Assembly: GCA_020160755.1 (NCBI GenBank)
Contig: JAIUPN010000005.1
Coordinates: 1 to 64,000 of the forward strand
Direction: 5' to 3'
Length of the DNA: 64,000 nucleotides
Source: Pseudomonadota bacterium
Lineage (GTDB): Bacteria; Pseudomonadota; Alphaproteobacteria; Sphingomonadales; Sphingomonadaceae
Shown here: positions 24,783 through 32,773 of the stretch, in pieces
How the letters are laid out: each line of letters opens with the position of its first letter
Position numbering within the stretch: the stretch's first letter is position 1
Made by a program: the position numbers and the translations under genes
The notes under the pieces: generated by a model
What the model saw: the letters and a program-made list of their open reading frames with translations, nothing else
What the model was told of the DNA's origin: nothing
Databases searched by the model: none

Positions 24783-24812
24783 GGTATGGAAACTATGTTC
24801 CGCCGCTATTGG
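24783..24812 (+). promoter_or_regulatory. island motif, site D
   Basis: On the plus strand it reads GGTATGGAAACTATG, 9 bp, TATTGG. This matches the reverse complement of sites A-C and so faces the plus-strand unit, 121 bp upstream of its first gene. Confidence 0.65.
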
Positions 24813-24932
24813 AAATAGTCGGTGCACATCTTCATAGTCCTGCGTGCGAAACCCTTGAACCCCGTGCGAATTTTCGAAGAAGTGGCGCTCTGATCGATCG
24901 AGACTTCGGGGCGCAGCAAGATGGAGACATTG

Positions 24933-25946
24933 ATGAAAGCCGTTGGTTACAAGGTCCCGGGACCCATCGCCGAGGATGCTGCGCTGGTCGACATCGAGCT
25001 GCCCCAGCCTGTCGCGGCAGGATATGATATCCTGGTTGAGGTGAAGGCCGTCTCGGTGAACCCGGTCGACTATAAGGTCCGCGGCAGCTCGCCGCCAGCC
25101 GATGGTGAATGGAAGGTGCTGGGGTGGGATGCGTCCGGGATCGTGCGCGAGGTCGGCCCCGACGTGACGCAGTTCCAGCCGGGCGACGAGGTCTATTATG
25201 CCGGATCGATTACCCGGCCCGGCACCAATGTCGAGTTCCATCTTGTCGACGCCCGGATCGTCGGTCGCAAACCCGCCTCGCTCGACTGGGCGGAAGCAGC
25301 AGCGCTGCCGCTAACGACGTTGACCGCCTGGGAGGCGATGTTCGATCGCCTCGACGTGGCGAAGCCAGTCCCCGGTGCGGCGCCGGCGATCCTCATCATC
25401 GGTGGCGCGGGTGGGGTCGGGTCGATCGCGATCCAGATCGCGCGCCAGCGCACAGACCTCACCGTCATCACCACCGCCTCCCGAGCGGAAACCCAGGAGT
25501 GGGTGAAGGAGCTTGGCGCGCACCATGTCATCGACCATAGGCGCCCGCTCGCGGCACAGATTGCCGAGCTTGGCATCGGCGCTCCCGCGTTCGTCTTTTC
25601 GACCACGCATACAGAGCAGCATGCCGCCGACATCGCCGAGCTGATCGCGCCGCAAGGGCGGTTCGCGCTGATCGACGATCCCACGGCATTCGACATCATG
25701 CTGTTCAAGCGCAAGGCGGTGTCGATACACCATGAGCTGATGTTCACCCGGTCGATCTACGGCACGCCCGATATGCATGAGCAGGGCAAGATCCTCGACG
25801 CGCTGGCCGTGCTGGTCGATGAGGGCAAAATCCGTACGACACTGACCGAGCGACTGTCGCCGATCAATGCTGCCAATCTGAAGACAGTGCACGCACTGAT
25901 CGAAAGTGGCGCGGCGAAAGGCAAGACCGTCCTCGAAGGATTCTGA
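24933..25946 (+). CDS. zinc-type alcohol dehydrogenase / quinone oxidoreductase-like protein
   Basis: The 337-aa protein is an MDR-superfamily reductase. It has a GroES-like N-terminal domain (VKAVSVNPVDYKVRG, VLGWDASGIVREVGPDV), then a nucleotide-binding Rossmann domain with LIIGGAGGVGSIAIQIARQ. Structural zinc Cys are missing, so it is of the zinc-free quinone oxidoreductase group that reduces enones and quinones with NADPH. The ATG at 24933 has GGAG at 6 bases, better than the ATG at 24921. It is the first gene of a seven-gene plus-strand unit and lies under motif D. Confidence 0.88.
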   Translation: MKAVGYKVPGPIAEDAALVDIELPQPVAAGYDILVEVKAVSVNPVDYKVRGSSPPADGEWKVLGWDASGIVREVGPDVTQFQPGDEVYYAGSITRPGTNVEFHLVDARIVGRKPASLDWAEAAALPLTTLTAWEAMFDRLDVAKPVPGAAPAILIIGGAGGVGSIAIQIARQRTDLTVITTASRAETQEWVKELGAHHVIDHRRPLAAQIAELGIGAPAFVFSTTHTEQHAADIAELIAPQGRFALIDDPTAFDIMLFKRKAVSIHHELMFTRSIYGTPDMHEQGKILDALAVLVDEGKIRTTLTERLSPINAANLKTVHALIESGAAKGKTVLEGF

Positions 25947-25999
25947 TCTTTTCCAGTCCAAGTAACGCCGGACGATAACGCCGCGGCGAAGGAAATCCC

Positions 26000-26431
26000 A
26001 TGACCAAGTCCATTGCCACTGCCTCGATCAACCGTGAAACCGCAGTCGCCCTCATCGACGCAGCGATAACCGCCGCCCGTGCAATCGGCATCCCGGCTGC
26101 CGTCGCCGTCGTCGACGCAACCGGGTATCTGCGGGCGTTCGAGCGCACCGACGACGCGCCGTTTCTCACCGTCGATGTTGCCATCGACAAAGCGTGGAGT
26201 TCCGCCTCCTTTGGATATCCGACCCATGTCTGGAACGACTATGTGAGCAACGATCCCAAAGTGGCGCCGCTGGCCTATCGCCCCCGGATGGTCGCCGTCG
26301 GTGGCGGCTATCCGATCCTTGAGGACGGAAAGCTGATCGGCGGAATCGGCATCTCCGGAGGCACTTATCAGCAGGACCAGGATGCCTGCGTTGAGGCACT
26401 CCAGAAAATCGGGTTCGAACTGCCAGCCTGA
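26000..26431 (+). CDS. GlcG/HbpS-family heme-binding-type protein
   Basis: The 143-aa protein is one GlcG/HbpS domain: LIDAAITAARAIGIPAAVAVVDATGYLRAFERTD followed by KAWSSASFGYP and the glycine-rich GGYPILEDGKLIGGIGISGG. Members bind haem or corrinoids; HbpS of Streptomyces senses oxidant and haem stress. Others are fused to or near glycolate or diol enzymes. No export signal is present. It lies 53 bp after the dehydrogenase in the same unit. Confidence 0.88.
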   Translation: MTKSIATASINRETAVALIDAAITAARAIGIPAAVAVVDATGYLRAFERTDDAPFLTVDVAIDKAWSSASFGYPTHVWNDYVSNDPKVAPLAYRPRMVAVGGGYPILEDGKLIGGIGISGGTYQQDQDACVEALQKIGFELPA

Positions 26432-26493
26432 CGACTGTCAGGCCATCGTCGGTGGCGATGGCCGGCAGATCTCACCTTGCGAAGGATCTTATG

Positions 26494-26784
26494 ATGGAAG
26501 CGTTTGTCGTATTCACGCGGGAAGACACCACGGATGTGGATGAACTCGCGGCTTATTCTGCCCGCGTCGGCCCGTCGTTCGATGGGCATGACGTCACTTT
26601 TCTCGCCGCTTATGGCGCGATGGAGAATTTGGAGGGGTCGCCGATCGAAGGCGCCGTCATCTTGCGGTTCCCCACGATGCAAGCCGCGCATGACTGGTAT
26701 CATAGCCCCGCCTACCAAGCTGTTGCTGCGCATCGCTTCGCCGGTGCCCGCTACCGCGGGTTTATCGTCGAGGGGCTGCGTTGA
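26494..26784 (+). CDS. DUF1330 family protein
   Basis: The 96-aa protein is a ferredoxin-like alpha-beta domain of the DUF1330 (dimeric alpha/beta barrel) group. The hallmark is VTFLAAYGAMENLEGSPIEG, then VILRFPTMQAAHDWYHSPAYQ. Function is unknown; the group is frequent in detoxification operons. Two ATG codons (26491, 26494) follow GAAGGA; 26494 gives better spacing. The neighbouring genes are 62 and 70 bp away. Confidence 0.82.
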   Translation: MEAFVVFTREDTTDVDELAAYSARVGPSFDGHDVTFLAAYGAMENLEGSPIEGAVILRFPTMQAAHDWYHSPAYQAVAAHRFAGARYRGFIVEGLR

Positions 26785-26854
26785 CTCCCCCGCATTATAA
26801 TGGCGGTACTGACCAAGAGCTGTGCGCCCAAACACCAACACCGGGAGTTTCTAA

Positions 26855-27145
26855 ATGATCGAGGCCGAGGCACGCATCGCTACGATCGAATCGAGTCGAT
26901 ATCTGACGAGACTCGCTGAGGCGTGGGTTCATACTTACCCGGTTCGATATGACGCGCTGACAGCCGAAATCCAGCTTCCGGGCGGCGAGCTTATATTAAC
27001 TGCGGACGGCGACAGCCTCTCCTTGAGGCTCGTGGGCAAAGATCGCGAACGTTTCGATGCAACCAAGCAATCGGTCGCCACGCTTGTTGATCGCGTCGCG
27101 GAGCACGACACCGGGGTCCGATGCGTTTGGAATGACATATCATGA
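26855..27145 (+). CDS. DUF2218 family protein
   Basis: The 96-aa cytoplasmic protein matches the DUF2218 group: an N-terminal helix with SSRYLTRLAEAWVHTYPVRYD, then beta strands with GGELILTADGDSLSLRLVG. These small proteins often lie beside siderophore, iron or redox genes, but their activity is unknown. The ATG at 26855 follows GGGAG. It is the fourth gene of the plus-strand unit. Confidence 0.8.
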   Translation: MIEAEARIATIESSRYLTRLAEAWVHTYPVRYDALTAEIQLPGGELILTADGDSLSLRLVGKDRERFDATKQSVATLVDRVAEHDTGVRCVWNDIS

Positions 27146-27194
27146 TAGCGCGCACCACAATTCGCCGCGGTTCTTCATCGCGCTGGAGGATCAG

Positions 27195-27665
27195 ATGAGC
27201 ATGCTCGAACCCCAAGCGCCGGATCTTCGGGTGCAGAAATGGATCGGCGCGGACGGAGAAAGCACCGGGCCGCTCAAGCTGTCGGATCTCGGCTCCGGCC
27301 CAAAGATCCTGTTCGCCTTCCAGCACTGGTGCCGCGGCTGCCATGTGCATGGCTTCCCGACGCTACAAAGATTGCATAGTGCATTGAGCCCCAGGGGCGT
27401 GGGATTTGCGGTGATCCAGACCGTCTTCGAAGGTGCGGATGAAAACACCTTCGAGAAGTTGCGTGTGAACCAGCTCGAATATGCGCTTCCTGTCGCCTTC
27501 GGCCATGATGAACCACTGGTCGGCGCGACGCTGCCTACCTTCATGGAGGATTATCGCACGCGAGGAACGCCCTGGTTCTCGATCATTGACGCTGGCGGCC
27601 GTATCGTCTTCTCGGACTTCCATCTCGACGCGGACAGGATCGTAAAGGATCTGGAGCTGGTGTAA
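27195..27665 (+). CDS. thioredoxin-fold redoxin (TlpA/AhpC-like)
   Basis: The 156-aa protein has a redoxin fold with the active site FQHWCRGCHVHGFPTLQRLH (CxxC) and a late cis-Pro segment RGTPWFSIIDAGGRIVF. It has no signal peptide and is presumably cytoplasmic. It may act as a thiol reductase or peroxidase. The ATG at 27195 has GGAGGA at 4-5 bases; the longer frame from 27057 overlaps the previous gene. Its stop is 3 bp from the next start (27669). Confidence 0.8.
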   Translation: MSMLEPQAPDLRVQKWIGADGESTGPLKLSDLGSGPKILFAFQHWCRGCHVHGFPTLQRLHSALSPRGVGFAVIQTVFEGADENTFEKLRVNQLEYALPVAFGHDEPLVGATLPTFMEDYRTRGTPWFSIIDAGGRIVFSDFHLDADRIVKDLELV

Positions 27666-27668
27666 TCC

Positions 27669-27917
27669 GTGCGGCCTTGGCTCTTCCTGACCGCCAGCCA
27701 CCTCGCAATGCTCGGCATTGGTTTTGCGGCCGGCATTTACACGCTGCCAATCCTCACCGCGGCCAGGCCGCCGAAGCCGGCAGCCTATCAGGCCATCGTC
27801 GACGTGCCTGTCGGGATCGATGTTCGCGACTACAACACGGTCGTCATCTGGTGCGAAGCGTTCGACCAGTTCATCAGCGCGGCAGCGTATCGACCGTCGC
27901 GTCAGGCGCTAAAATGA
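27669..27917 (+). CDS. DM13-type membrane-anchored protein with internal deletion
   Basis: The 82-aa product begins with a membrane anchor (MRPWLFLTASHLAMLGIGFA) and AGIYTLPILTA. It ends with PVGIDVRDYNTVVIWCEAF, the C-terminal signature of the DM13 electron-transfer-type domain. About 70 residues that normally lie between these, including the first part of the domain, are missing, while the frame is kept. It is either an in-frame deletion derivative or a natural short form; I favour the former. The start is GTG at 27669, and the stop overlaps the next ATG (ATGA). Confidence 0.65.
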   Translation: MRPWLFLTASHLAMLGIGFAAGIYTLPILTAARPPKPAAYQAIVDVPVGIDVRDYNTVVIWCEAFDQFISAAAYRPSRQALK

Positions 27918-29194
27918 GCCCGGCGATGGATAGCATGCGGTCGGCGGGCCGACGTGGCCTCAAGCTCGCACCGGTGGCGGCGTTGCTGGCGAGCGTCGCG
28001 GCTCTGCTGCTGGGTAATGGTTTGCTGGGCACGCTCCTGATCGTCAGGGCCGGCCAGGAGGGCTTCTCGTCCGGCGCGATCAGCGCGATGATGTCGTTCT
28101 ACTTCGCCGGTTTCACGATCGGCGCGCTCATGTTGCCGCGGATCATCGTCGCCGTGGGTCATGTCAGAACCTTTGCTGGCTTTGCGGCGATCGCCTCGAT
28201 GACTGCCCTTCTCCATGTTGCGCTCGTGGAACCGATCGCCTGGATACCGCTTCGCCTGATCACGGGCTTCGCCTACGCGGGCATGATCCTCGCAACGGAG
28301 AGCTGGCTCAACGCCCATGCAGTGCCATCCACGCGCGGCCAACTCCTGTCGATCTTCGGAGTCGTCTCGATGGGCTCATGGGCCATCGGCCAGGCCTTGC
28401 TCAACGTCGCCCCGCCCGCCGACATGACCTTGTTCCTTATCGTGTCGCTGTTAATTTCCGCGGCGGTGGTTCCGATCACCTTGCTGCCCAGCCATCCGCC
28501 GGCGCAGGTGACACAGGAACGGGTCGCGTTCAGCGACCTCGTGCGCGCATCACCGCTCGCTGCGGCTGGCGCTTTCCTCGCTGGCCTGGCTATCGGCGGT
28601 TTTTGGGGCATGGGCCCGAACTTCGCCCAGAGGATCGGACTCGATGTCGGCGGCATCTCCGCTTTCATGGCTGCGGTGCTGGGTGGGACGCTCCTATTGC
28701 AGTGGCCCCTCGGCTGGCTTTCGGATCGCGTGTCGCGGAACCTTGTCATCGCCGCTGCGGCCCTGGCGTCCGCAGCGGCGGCCGTCGGCGTCGCCCTCGC
28801 GGTAGGGGCGCCCCTGCCGCTGCTCCTCGCGGCGGGCGCGCTGTTCGGCGGCTTTGGCATCCCGATCTATTCATTGTGTCTCGCGGTTGCCAACGACGAC
28901 CTTCCGGCCGGCCGGCTGCTCGGTACCGCCCGCGGGCTTCTGCTGCTCAACGGGATCGGGACAGCCGCCGGACCCCTTATCGGGGGTGCTGCGATGACTA
29001 TCGCCGGCCCCGGTGGGCTGTTCCTTTATGCGGCCGCATTGCTTGCCATATTGGCGGTGTTGGCTATCGGGAGCAGCCAGCCAAGGCGCCGCATCCACGC
29101 CAAGGCTGCCCGCTCTCCAAGCACACCGATGATCACGGGATCTCTTGATGTGATGATATGCATGGAGTCAGAGACGGAGGCCGCCCGGCACTAG
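27914..29194 (+). CDS. MFS transporter
   Basis: This 426-aa major-facilitator protein has about 12 membrane segments. It resembles the YcaD-like and sugar-efflux-type group: SSGAISAMMSFYFAGFTIGAL in the first half, LRLITGFAYAGMILATESWLN, then a second bundle from AAGAFLAGLAIGGFWGMGPNF. The ATG at 27914 overlaps the upstream stop, so translation is coupled; an ATG at 27926 is possible. It is the last gene of the plus-strand unit and converges on the minus-strand gene ending at 29217. The cargo is unknown. Confidence 0.85.
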   Translation: MSPAMDSMRSAGRRGLKLAPVAALLASVAALLLGNGLLGTLLIVRAGQEGFSSGAISAMMSFYFAGFTIGALMLPRIIVAVGHVRTFAGFAAIASMTALLHVALVEPIAWIPLRLITGFAYAGMILATESWLNAHAVPSTRGQLLSIFGVVSMGSWAIGQALLNVAPPADMTLFLIVSLLISAAVVPITLLPSHPPAQVTQERVAFSDLVRASPLAAAGAFLAGLAIGGFWGMGPNFAQRIGLDVGGISAFMAAVLGGTLLLQWPLGWLSDRVSRNLVIAAAALASAAAAVGVALAVGAPLPLLLAAGALFGGFGIPIYSLCLAVANDDLPAGRLLGTARGLLLLNGIGTAAGPLIGGAAMTIAGPGGLFLYAAALLAILAVLAIGSSQPRRRIHAKAARSPSTPMITGSLDVMICMESETEAARH

Positions 29195-29216
29195 CGCGCC
29201 TACTGCGACGGGCGTC

Positions 29217-29666
29217 CTATTCTACATCTTCTACGATGAGGTCCCGGCCGTTGAACTGCACGGTCTCTCCTGTTCGTGCTCCTTCGATCGCCTCGAAGAT
29301 CGGCGCCATCGTTGAAATGCCCATGAACTCACGCCCATCACAGGTGAACTTGCTCGTTGACACTGCGATCACGAAATGGCGCCCCGACAGTTTGATGACA
29401 GCACCCTCCTCCACTGCCGACTTGGGGCCGAAGTCGATCGTCCTGAGCTTTTCAAGTTTATCGGCATAGTCGTGCAATGTGTCGTCAAGCGCTTCAGCCA
29501 AGTCGCTCGCGACTTCGGCCTGCGCCTGCTCGTCATTCTCGATCGGCTCGCTCCGATCCAGCTGAGCGATGGAGACATAATCCAGATAATTGGTGCGAGC
29601 GCTATGCAGGGCGGCAGTCTCCAGCGAAAGCATGGTTTCGCGGATGTGGCTTTTATTCCAGTTCAT
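29217..29666 (-). CDS. hypothetical protein with GreA/Rnk-like C-terminal domain
   Basis: The 149-aa protein has a helical N-terminal half rich in Glu and Asp (residues 1-85, probably a coiled coil). A compact C-terminal half follows (VEEGAVIKLSGRHFVIAVST, then EFMGISTMAPIFEAIEGA and GETVQFNGRDLIVEDVE). This arrangement resembles GreA, GreB and Rnk, which act on RNA polymerase. The match is by eye and not certain. The start is one of three adjacent codons; 29666 has GAGG closest. It is downstream of the corA-containing unit. Confidence 0.55.
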   Translation of the reverse strand: MNWNKSHIRETMLSLETAALHSARTNYLDYVSIAQLDRSEPIENDEQAQAEVASDLAEALDDTLHDYADKLEKLRTIDFGPKSAVEEGAVIKLSGRHFVIAVSTSKFTCDGREFMGISTMAPIFEAIEGARTGETVQFNGRDLIVEDVE

Positions 29667-29754
29667 CATCACCTCGTTGTGTTTGGATCATTCGAAAGTT
29701 CGTGCTTCGGTCCGTCACCGCCGCGGGAGTGCCCCCATTGGGCTCGCCGGCCCG

Positions 29755-30327
29755 CTACTCGTCGCCTGGGGCGTCATCTCCCTGGTAGGGCGCTCTGATC
29801 AGCCGGGAATCCCGGATGATGCTGGTTACAAGCCAGACATAGGATTGCTCGGCGGTATCGAAGCCGAGAATGCTGAAGGCGCCGCCGAAAGGGCATAGCG
29901 GGAAGTCTGGAAAGCCCTCGCGCAGCACATAGCGCTCGGGATCGCGCTCAAACTCATTCTTGTAGACTTTGCGCAGGCCGTGCTTGCTCGGAACATCCTC
30001 GTCGCCCGCTGGCGTCGTTTGCCGATCCGCGACAAGCCGCTCGGAAAGGTCGCGGTGACAGATTTCGTCGAAGACATCGAAGGCGTCGATCAGCAGACCC
30101 TTATGGTTGGTCGCGGGATCGGTAATCGCGTATATGTTGGACGCGTCTTCTCCATCATCCCCGCTTTCGAGGCGCAACGCCGCATCGACGGTTATCGCGC
30201 ATGGATCGAGCGTTGATCCCAGTTCGAGATCGATGAGATGGCCGTCCTTGACGCGGTACTCGCGGTCGTAGCCCTTCGCGACGAAGGACTGGACTGCTGC
30301 TAGGACGTCGGTCACTTGGGATGTCAT
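29755..30327 (-). CDS. hypothetical protein, two-part
   Basis: The 190-aa soluble protein has a first part of about 100 residues (VAKGYDREYRVKDGHLIDLE, then IYAITDPATNHKGLLIDAFD) like a short protein family often labelled by error as phosphoribosylpyrophosphate synthetase. The second part is unlike anything I know (FPLCPFGGAFSILGFDTAEQ). The ATG at 30327 has AAGGTG at 5 bases. It lies 96 bp after corA and 88 bp before the GreA-like gene in the same direction. No catalytic motif is visible. Confidence 0.5.
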   Translation of the reverse strand: MTSQVTDVLAAVQSFVAKGYDREYRVKDGHLIDLELGSTLDPCAITVDAALRLESGDDGEDASNIYAITDPATNHKGLLIDAFDVFDEICHRDLSERLVADRQTTPAGDEDVPSKHGLRKVYKNEFERDPERYVLREGFPDFPLCPFGGAFSILGFDTAEQSYVWLVTSIIRDSRLIRAPYQGDDAPGDE

Positions 30328-30423
30328 TGTTGCACCTTGGCTTTGCATGGCATTGGACACGCTCTAATATCAGGGAGGCTGTTGCGGCTCAGCTGACGGA
30401 GATGAAAAGCAAACGCGCGCTAT

Positions 30424-31392
30424 TCATATCCACTTGGCCTTCTTGAACCGCACGAACAGGTACAGGCAGAACATCGTCATCAACCCGAGCACGACAAAAT
30501 AGCCATAGACCGTGTCCAGCTCGGGCATGTTCCTGAAGTTCATGCCATATATCCCGGCGATGGCCGTCGGGACCGCCAATATGGCGGCCCAGGCCGCGAG
30601 CTGGCGCGTGGTCACGCCCGTTCTTTGCGCTTCCAACAGGCTGCTGAACTCGAAGACGGTGGACAGAACCTGCAGGAGGCCATCGACCATGGTCTGCACG
30701 CGAGCGACATGATCCGCGACGTCGCTGAAATAGGGTCTGACTTCTGAACTGATGCAGGGGAAATGGCCTCGGACGAGTTTCCGGACCAGTTCAGCCATAG
30801 CGCCGAGCGTGCGCTGGAAGCGCGTGAGTTCGCTTCTCAGCCCGAAGATGCGGTCGATTTCTGCCCGTCCGAGAAAGTCGTCGAGCGATCGTCTCTCCAT
30901 CGCCAGAACGTCATCCTCGATCATCTCGAAGATGGGAAGATATTGATCGACGATCCGGTGCAGGATCGCATGCAGCACATAGTCGACACCTTTGCCAAAA
31001 AGCGCCGGCGAAGCCTCGAGTTGCTCGCGAAGATTGCCGAGCGCTCCGCCGTTGCCGTGCCGTACGCTGATGAGATGGTTGTGACCGGTGAAGATCGCCA
31101 TCTTGCCGTAGCGGATCTGGTCTCCATCCAGCTCGGCGGTCTGAGCGACAACATAGAGCTCTTCATTATACGCTTCGAGCTTGGGCGGGCAGAGCGGGTG
31201 CATCGCGTTGTCGATTGCCAACGGATGGAGGTTATACGTCGTTTGGATCGCTTTAAGCTCGTCGGCGGTGGGCTCGCGAAGCGCGATCCAGCAAAAGCCG
31301 GAGCGATCCTTATCGAGCTGGACCTGCTCGTCGATCGCGATTTCGCGGACCCGCAGGCCCTTGTTGTAATAATAAGCAGCGATGACGCTCAT
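30424..31392 (-). CDS. corA: CorA-family magnesium/cobalt transporter
   Basis: The 322-aa inner-membrane channel has a large cytoplasmic N-terminal domain. Two C-terminal membrane helices follow, with the signature YGMNF between them (GIYGMNFRNMPELD). The second helix leads into a short basic tail (FVRFKKAKWI). It takes up Mg2+ or moves Co2+/Ni2+. The ATG at 31392 overlaps the glutathione transferase stop by 4 bp (ATGA), so the two are translationally coupled. Confidence 0.92.
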   Translation of the reverse strand: MSVIAAYYYNKGLRVREIAIDEQVQLDKDRSGFCWIALREPTADELKAIQTTYNLHPLAIDNAMHPLCPPKLEAYNEELYVVAQTAELDGDQIRYGKMAIFTGHNHLISVRHGNGGALGNLREQLEASPALFGKGVDYVLHAILHRIVDQYLPIFEMIEDDVLAMERRSLDDFLGRAEIDRIFGLRSELTRFQRTLGAMAELVRKLVRGHFPCISSEVRPYFSDVADHVARVQTMVDGLLQVLSTVFEFSSLLEAQRTGVTTRQLAAWAAILAVPTAIAGIYGMNFRNMPELDTVYGYFVVLGLMTMFCLYLFVRFKKAKWI

Positions 31393-32093
31393 GCCGGTCT
31401 CGCAGGGATGCGCAGGCCGCGCTGCACCGCGGGCCGCGCCAGCCCGCGGCGGAGCCATGTCTGGACGTTCGAATATTCGCCGAGGCCGAGGATGTCGCCG
31501 GCCGCGTAGACTTCGGCCAGTGCGTTGACCCACCCAAGTGTCGCAATGTCCGCGATCGAATAATCATCGACAAGCCATTCGCGGCCTTCGAGCTGGCGGT
31601 CCAGCACCCCCAAGAGACGCTTGGATTCATCGATAAAGCGCTGCCGAGGGCGCTTGTCCTCATAGTCCTTGCCGGCAAATTTCAGGAAAAAACCAAGCTG
31701 ACCGAAGGTCGGCCCGACGCCGGATACTTGAAAGAATACCCAAGCCAGCGTCTCGTAACGCTGCGCGGGCGCACTCGAATTGAGCTGGCCGGTTTTGTCG
31801 GCCAGGTAGAGGAGGATCGCGCCCGATTCCCATATGGCGATAGGGTTGCCGTCAGGACCAGCCGGATCGATGATCGCCGGTATGCGGCCGTTGGGGTTCA
31901 ACGATACGAACGCTGGATCCTTCGACTCGTTGTTCGAGATATCGACCAGGTGGGGCTCGTACGCCAGGCCGGTCTCCTCGAGCATGATCGAGACCTTGAC
32001 GCCATTGGGGGTGGGAGCGGCGTAGAGTTGCAGGCGATCGGGATGCAATGCGGGCCAGCGCTGCGTAATAGGAAAGGTCGAGAGGTCTGGCAT
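31389..32093 (-). CDS. glutathione S-transferase (YghU/YfcG-like)
   Basis: The 234-aa protein has an N-terminal thioredoxin-like GST domain (LYAAPTPNGVKVSIMLEETG, with NPNGRIPAIIDP and WESGAILLYLAD) and a helical C-terminal domain. The Thr-Pro-Asn-Gly motif is typical of the Nu-class, disulfide-reductase-type GSTs. It conjugates or reduces electrophiles and peroxides. The ATG at 32093 (MPDLSTFPI) is chosen; the long frame above has no homologous content. It couples to corA and follows msrA by 139 bp. Confidence 0.88.
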   Translation of the reverse strand: MPDLSTFPITQRWPALHPDRLQLYAAPTPNGVKVSIMLEETGLAYEPHLVDISNNESKDPAFVSLNPNGRIPAIIDPAGPDGNPIAIWESGAILLYLADKTGQLNSSAPAQRYETLAWVFFQVSGVGPTFGQLGFFLKFAGKDYEDKRPRQRFIDESKRLLGVLDRQLEGREWLVDDYSIADIATLGWVNALAEVYAAGDILGLGEYSNVQTWLRRGLARPAVQRGLRIPARPA

Positions 32094-32159
32094 AAATCTG
32101 CGATCCTGTGCTGCGATGGCGACTATATGGACCGACCCGTCTCTCTGAAGCAGGGTTGG

Positions 32160-32188
32160 ATGACCGCGTCGTTGTACGACGCGGTCAT
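32160..32188. repeat. 12-bp perfect palindrome between msrA and GST genes
   Basis: ATGACCGCGTCG, a TTGTA loop, and CGACGCGGTCAT form a perfect hairpin. No T-tract follows, so it could be an operator for the GST-corA unit (67 bp upstream of its start), or an attenuating or stabilising stem. Confidence 0.55.
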
Positions 32189-32232
32189 GAAGATTGCGAA
32201 CGGGATCGGCGGAGCGGCAACAGCAGTTAAGC

Positions 32233-32772
32233 CTATCCCGCTGCCGTCCCCGCCGCGGACTGATCATCATCAACTTTCTGGCGCTTTGGAAGCACCCAGC
32301 CGGGACGGACGAAATGGCAGGTGTAGCCGCCCGGGCGTTTCTCGAGATAATCCTGATGGTCCGGCTCGGCCTCCCAGAAATCTCCGACCGGCACGACCTC
32401 TGTCACCACCTTGCCATCCCACAGTCCGGAGGCATCCACATCGGCGATCGTGTCCTCGGCGACGCGCTTCTGCTCCTCGTCGACATAATAGATGCCCGAC
32501 CGGTAGGAGAGCCCGATATCACCGCCTTGGCGATTCTTGGTCGTCGGGTCGTGGATCTGGAAGAAATATTCCAGGATATTGCGGAAGGTCGTCACTGCCG
32601 GGTCGAAGATGATCTCGATCCCTTCGGCATGCGTGCCGTGATTGCGATAAGTGGCGTCCGGGACATCGCCGCCGGTGTAGCCGACACGGGTCGATACGAT
32701 GCCGGGCTGCTTGCGGATCAGATCCTGCATGCCCCAGAAACATCCGCCGGCGAGAATAGCGCGCTGGTGCAT
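32233..32772 (-). CDS. msrA: peptide-methionine (S)-S-oxide reductase MsrA (copy 2)
   Basis: The 179-aa enzyme has the same layout as copy 1 (catalytic Cys in [48 protein letters not shown]). It adds a short polar tail ([16 protein letters not shown]). The ATG at 32772 (MHQRAIL) fits the family length. It lies 1 bp behind msrB copy 2. The two msrB-msrA pairs are about 23 kb apart and very alike at the protein level. Confidence 0.95.
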   Translation of the reverse strand: MHQRAILAGGCFWGMQDLIRKQPGIVSTRVGYTGGDVPDATYRNHGTHAEGIEIIFDPAVTTFRNILEYFFQIHDPTTKNRQGGDIGLSYRSGIYYVDEEQKRVAEDTIADVDASGLWDGKVVTEVVPVGDFWEAEPDHQDYLEKRPGGYTCHFVRPGWVLPKRQKVDDDQSAAGTAAG

Positions 32773-32773
32773 G

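Larger units (their letters stand above)
24430..24932. other. divergent intergenic region with two regulatory motifs
   Basis: About 500 bp without a gene separates the molybdopterin unit (minus) from the dehydrogenase unit (plus). It holds motif copies C (24620-24649) and D (24783-24812), one pointing to each unit. Confidence 0.65.
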
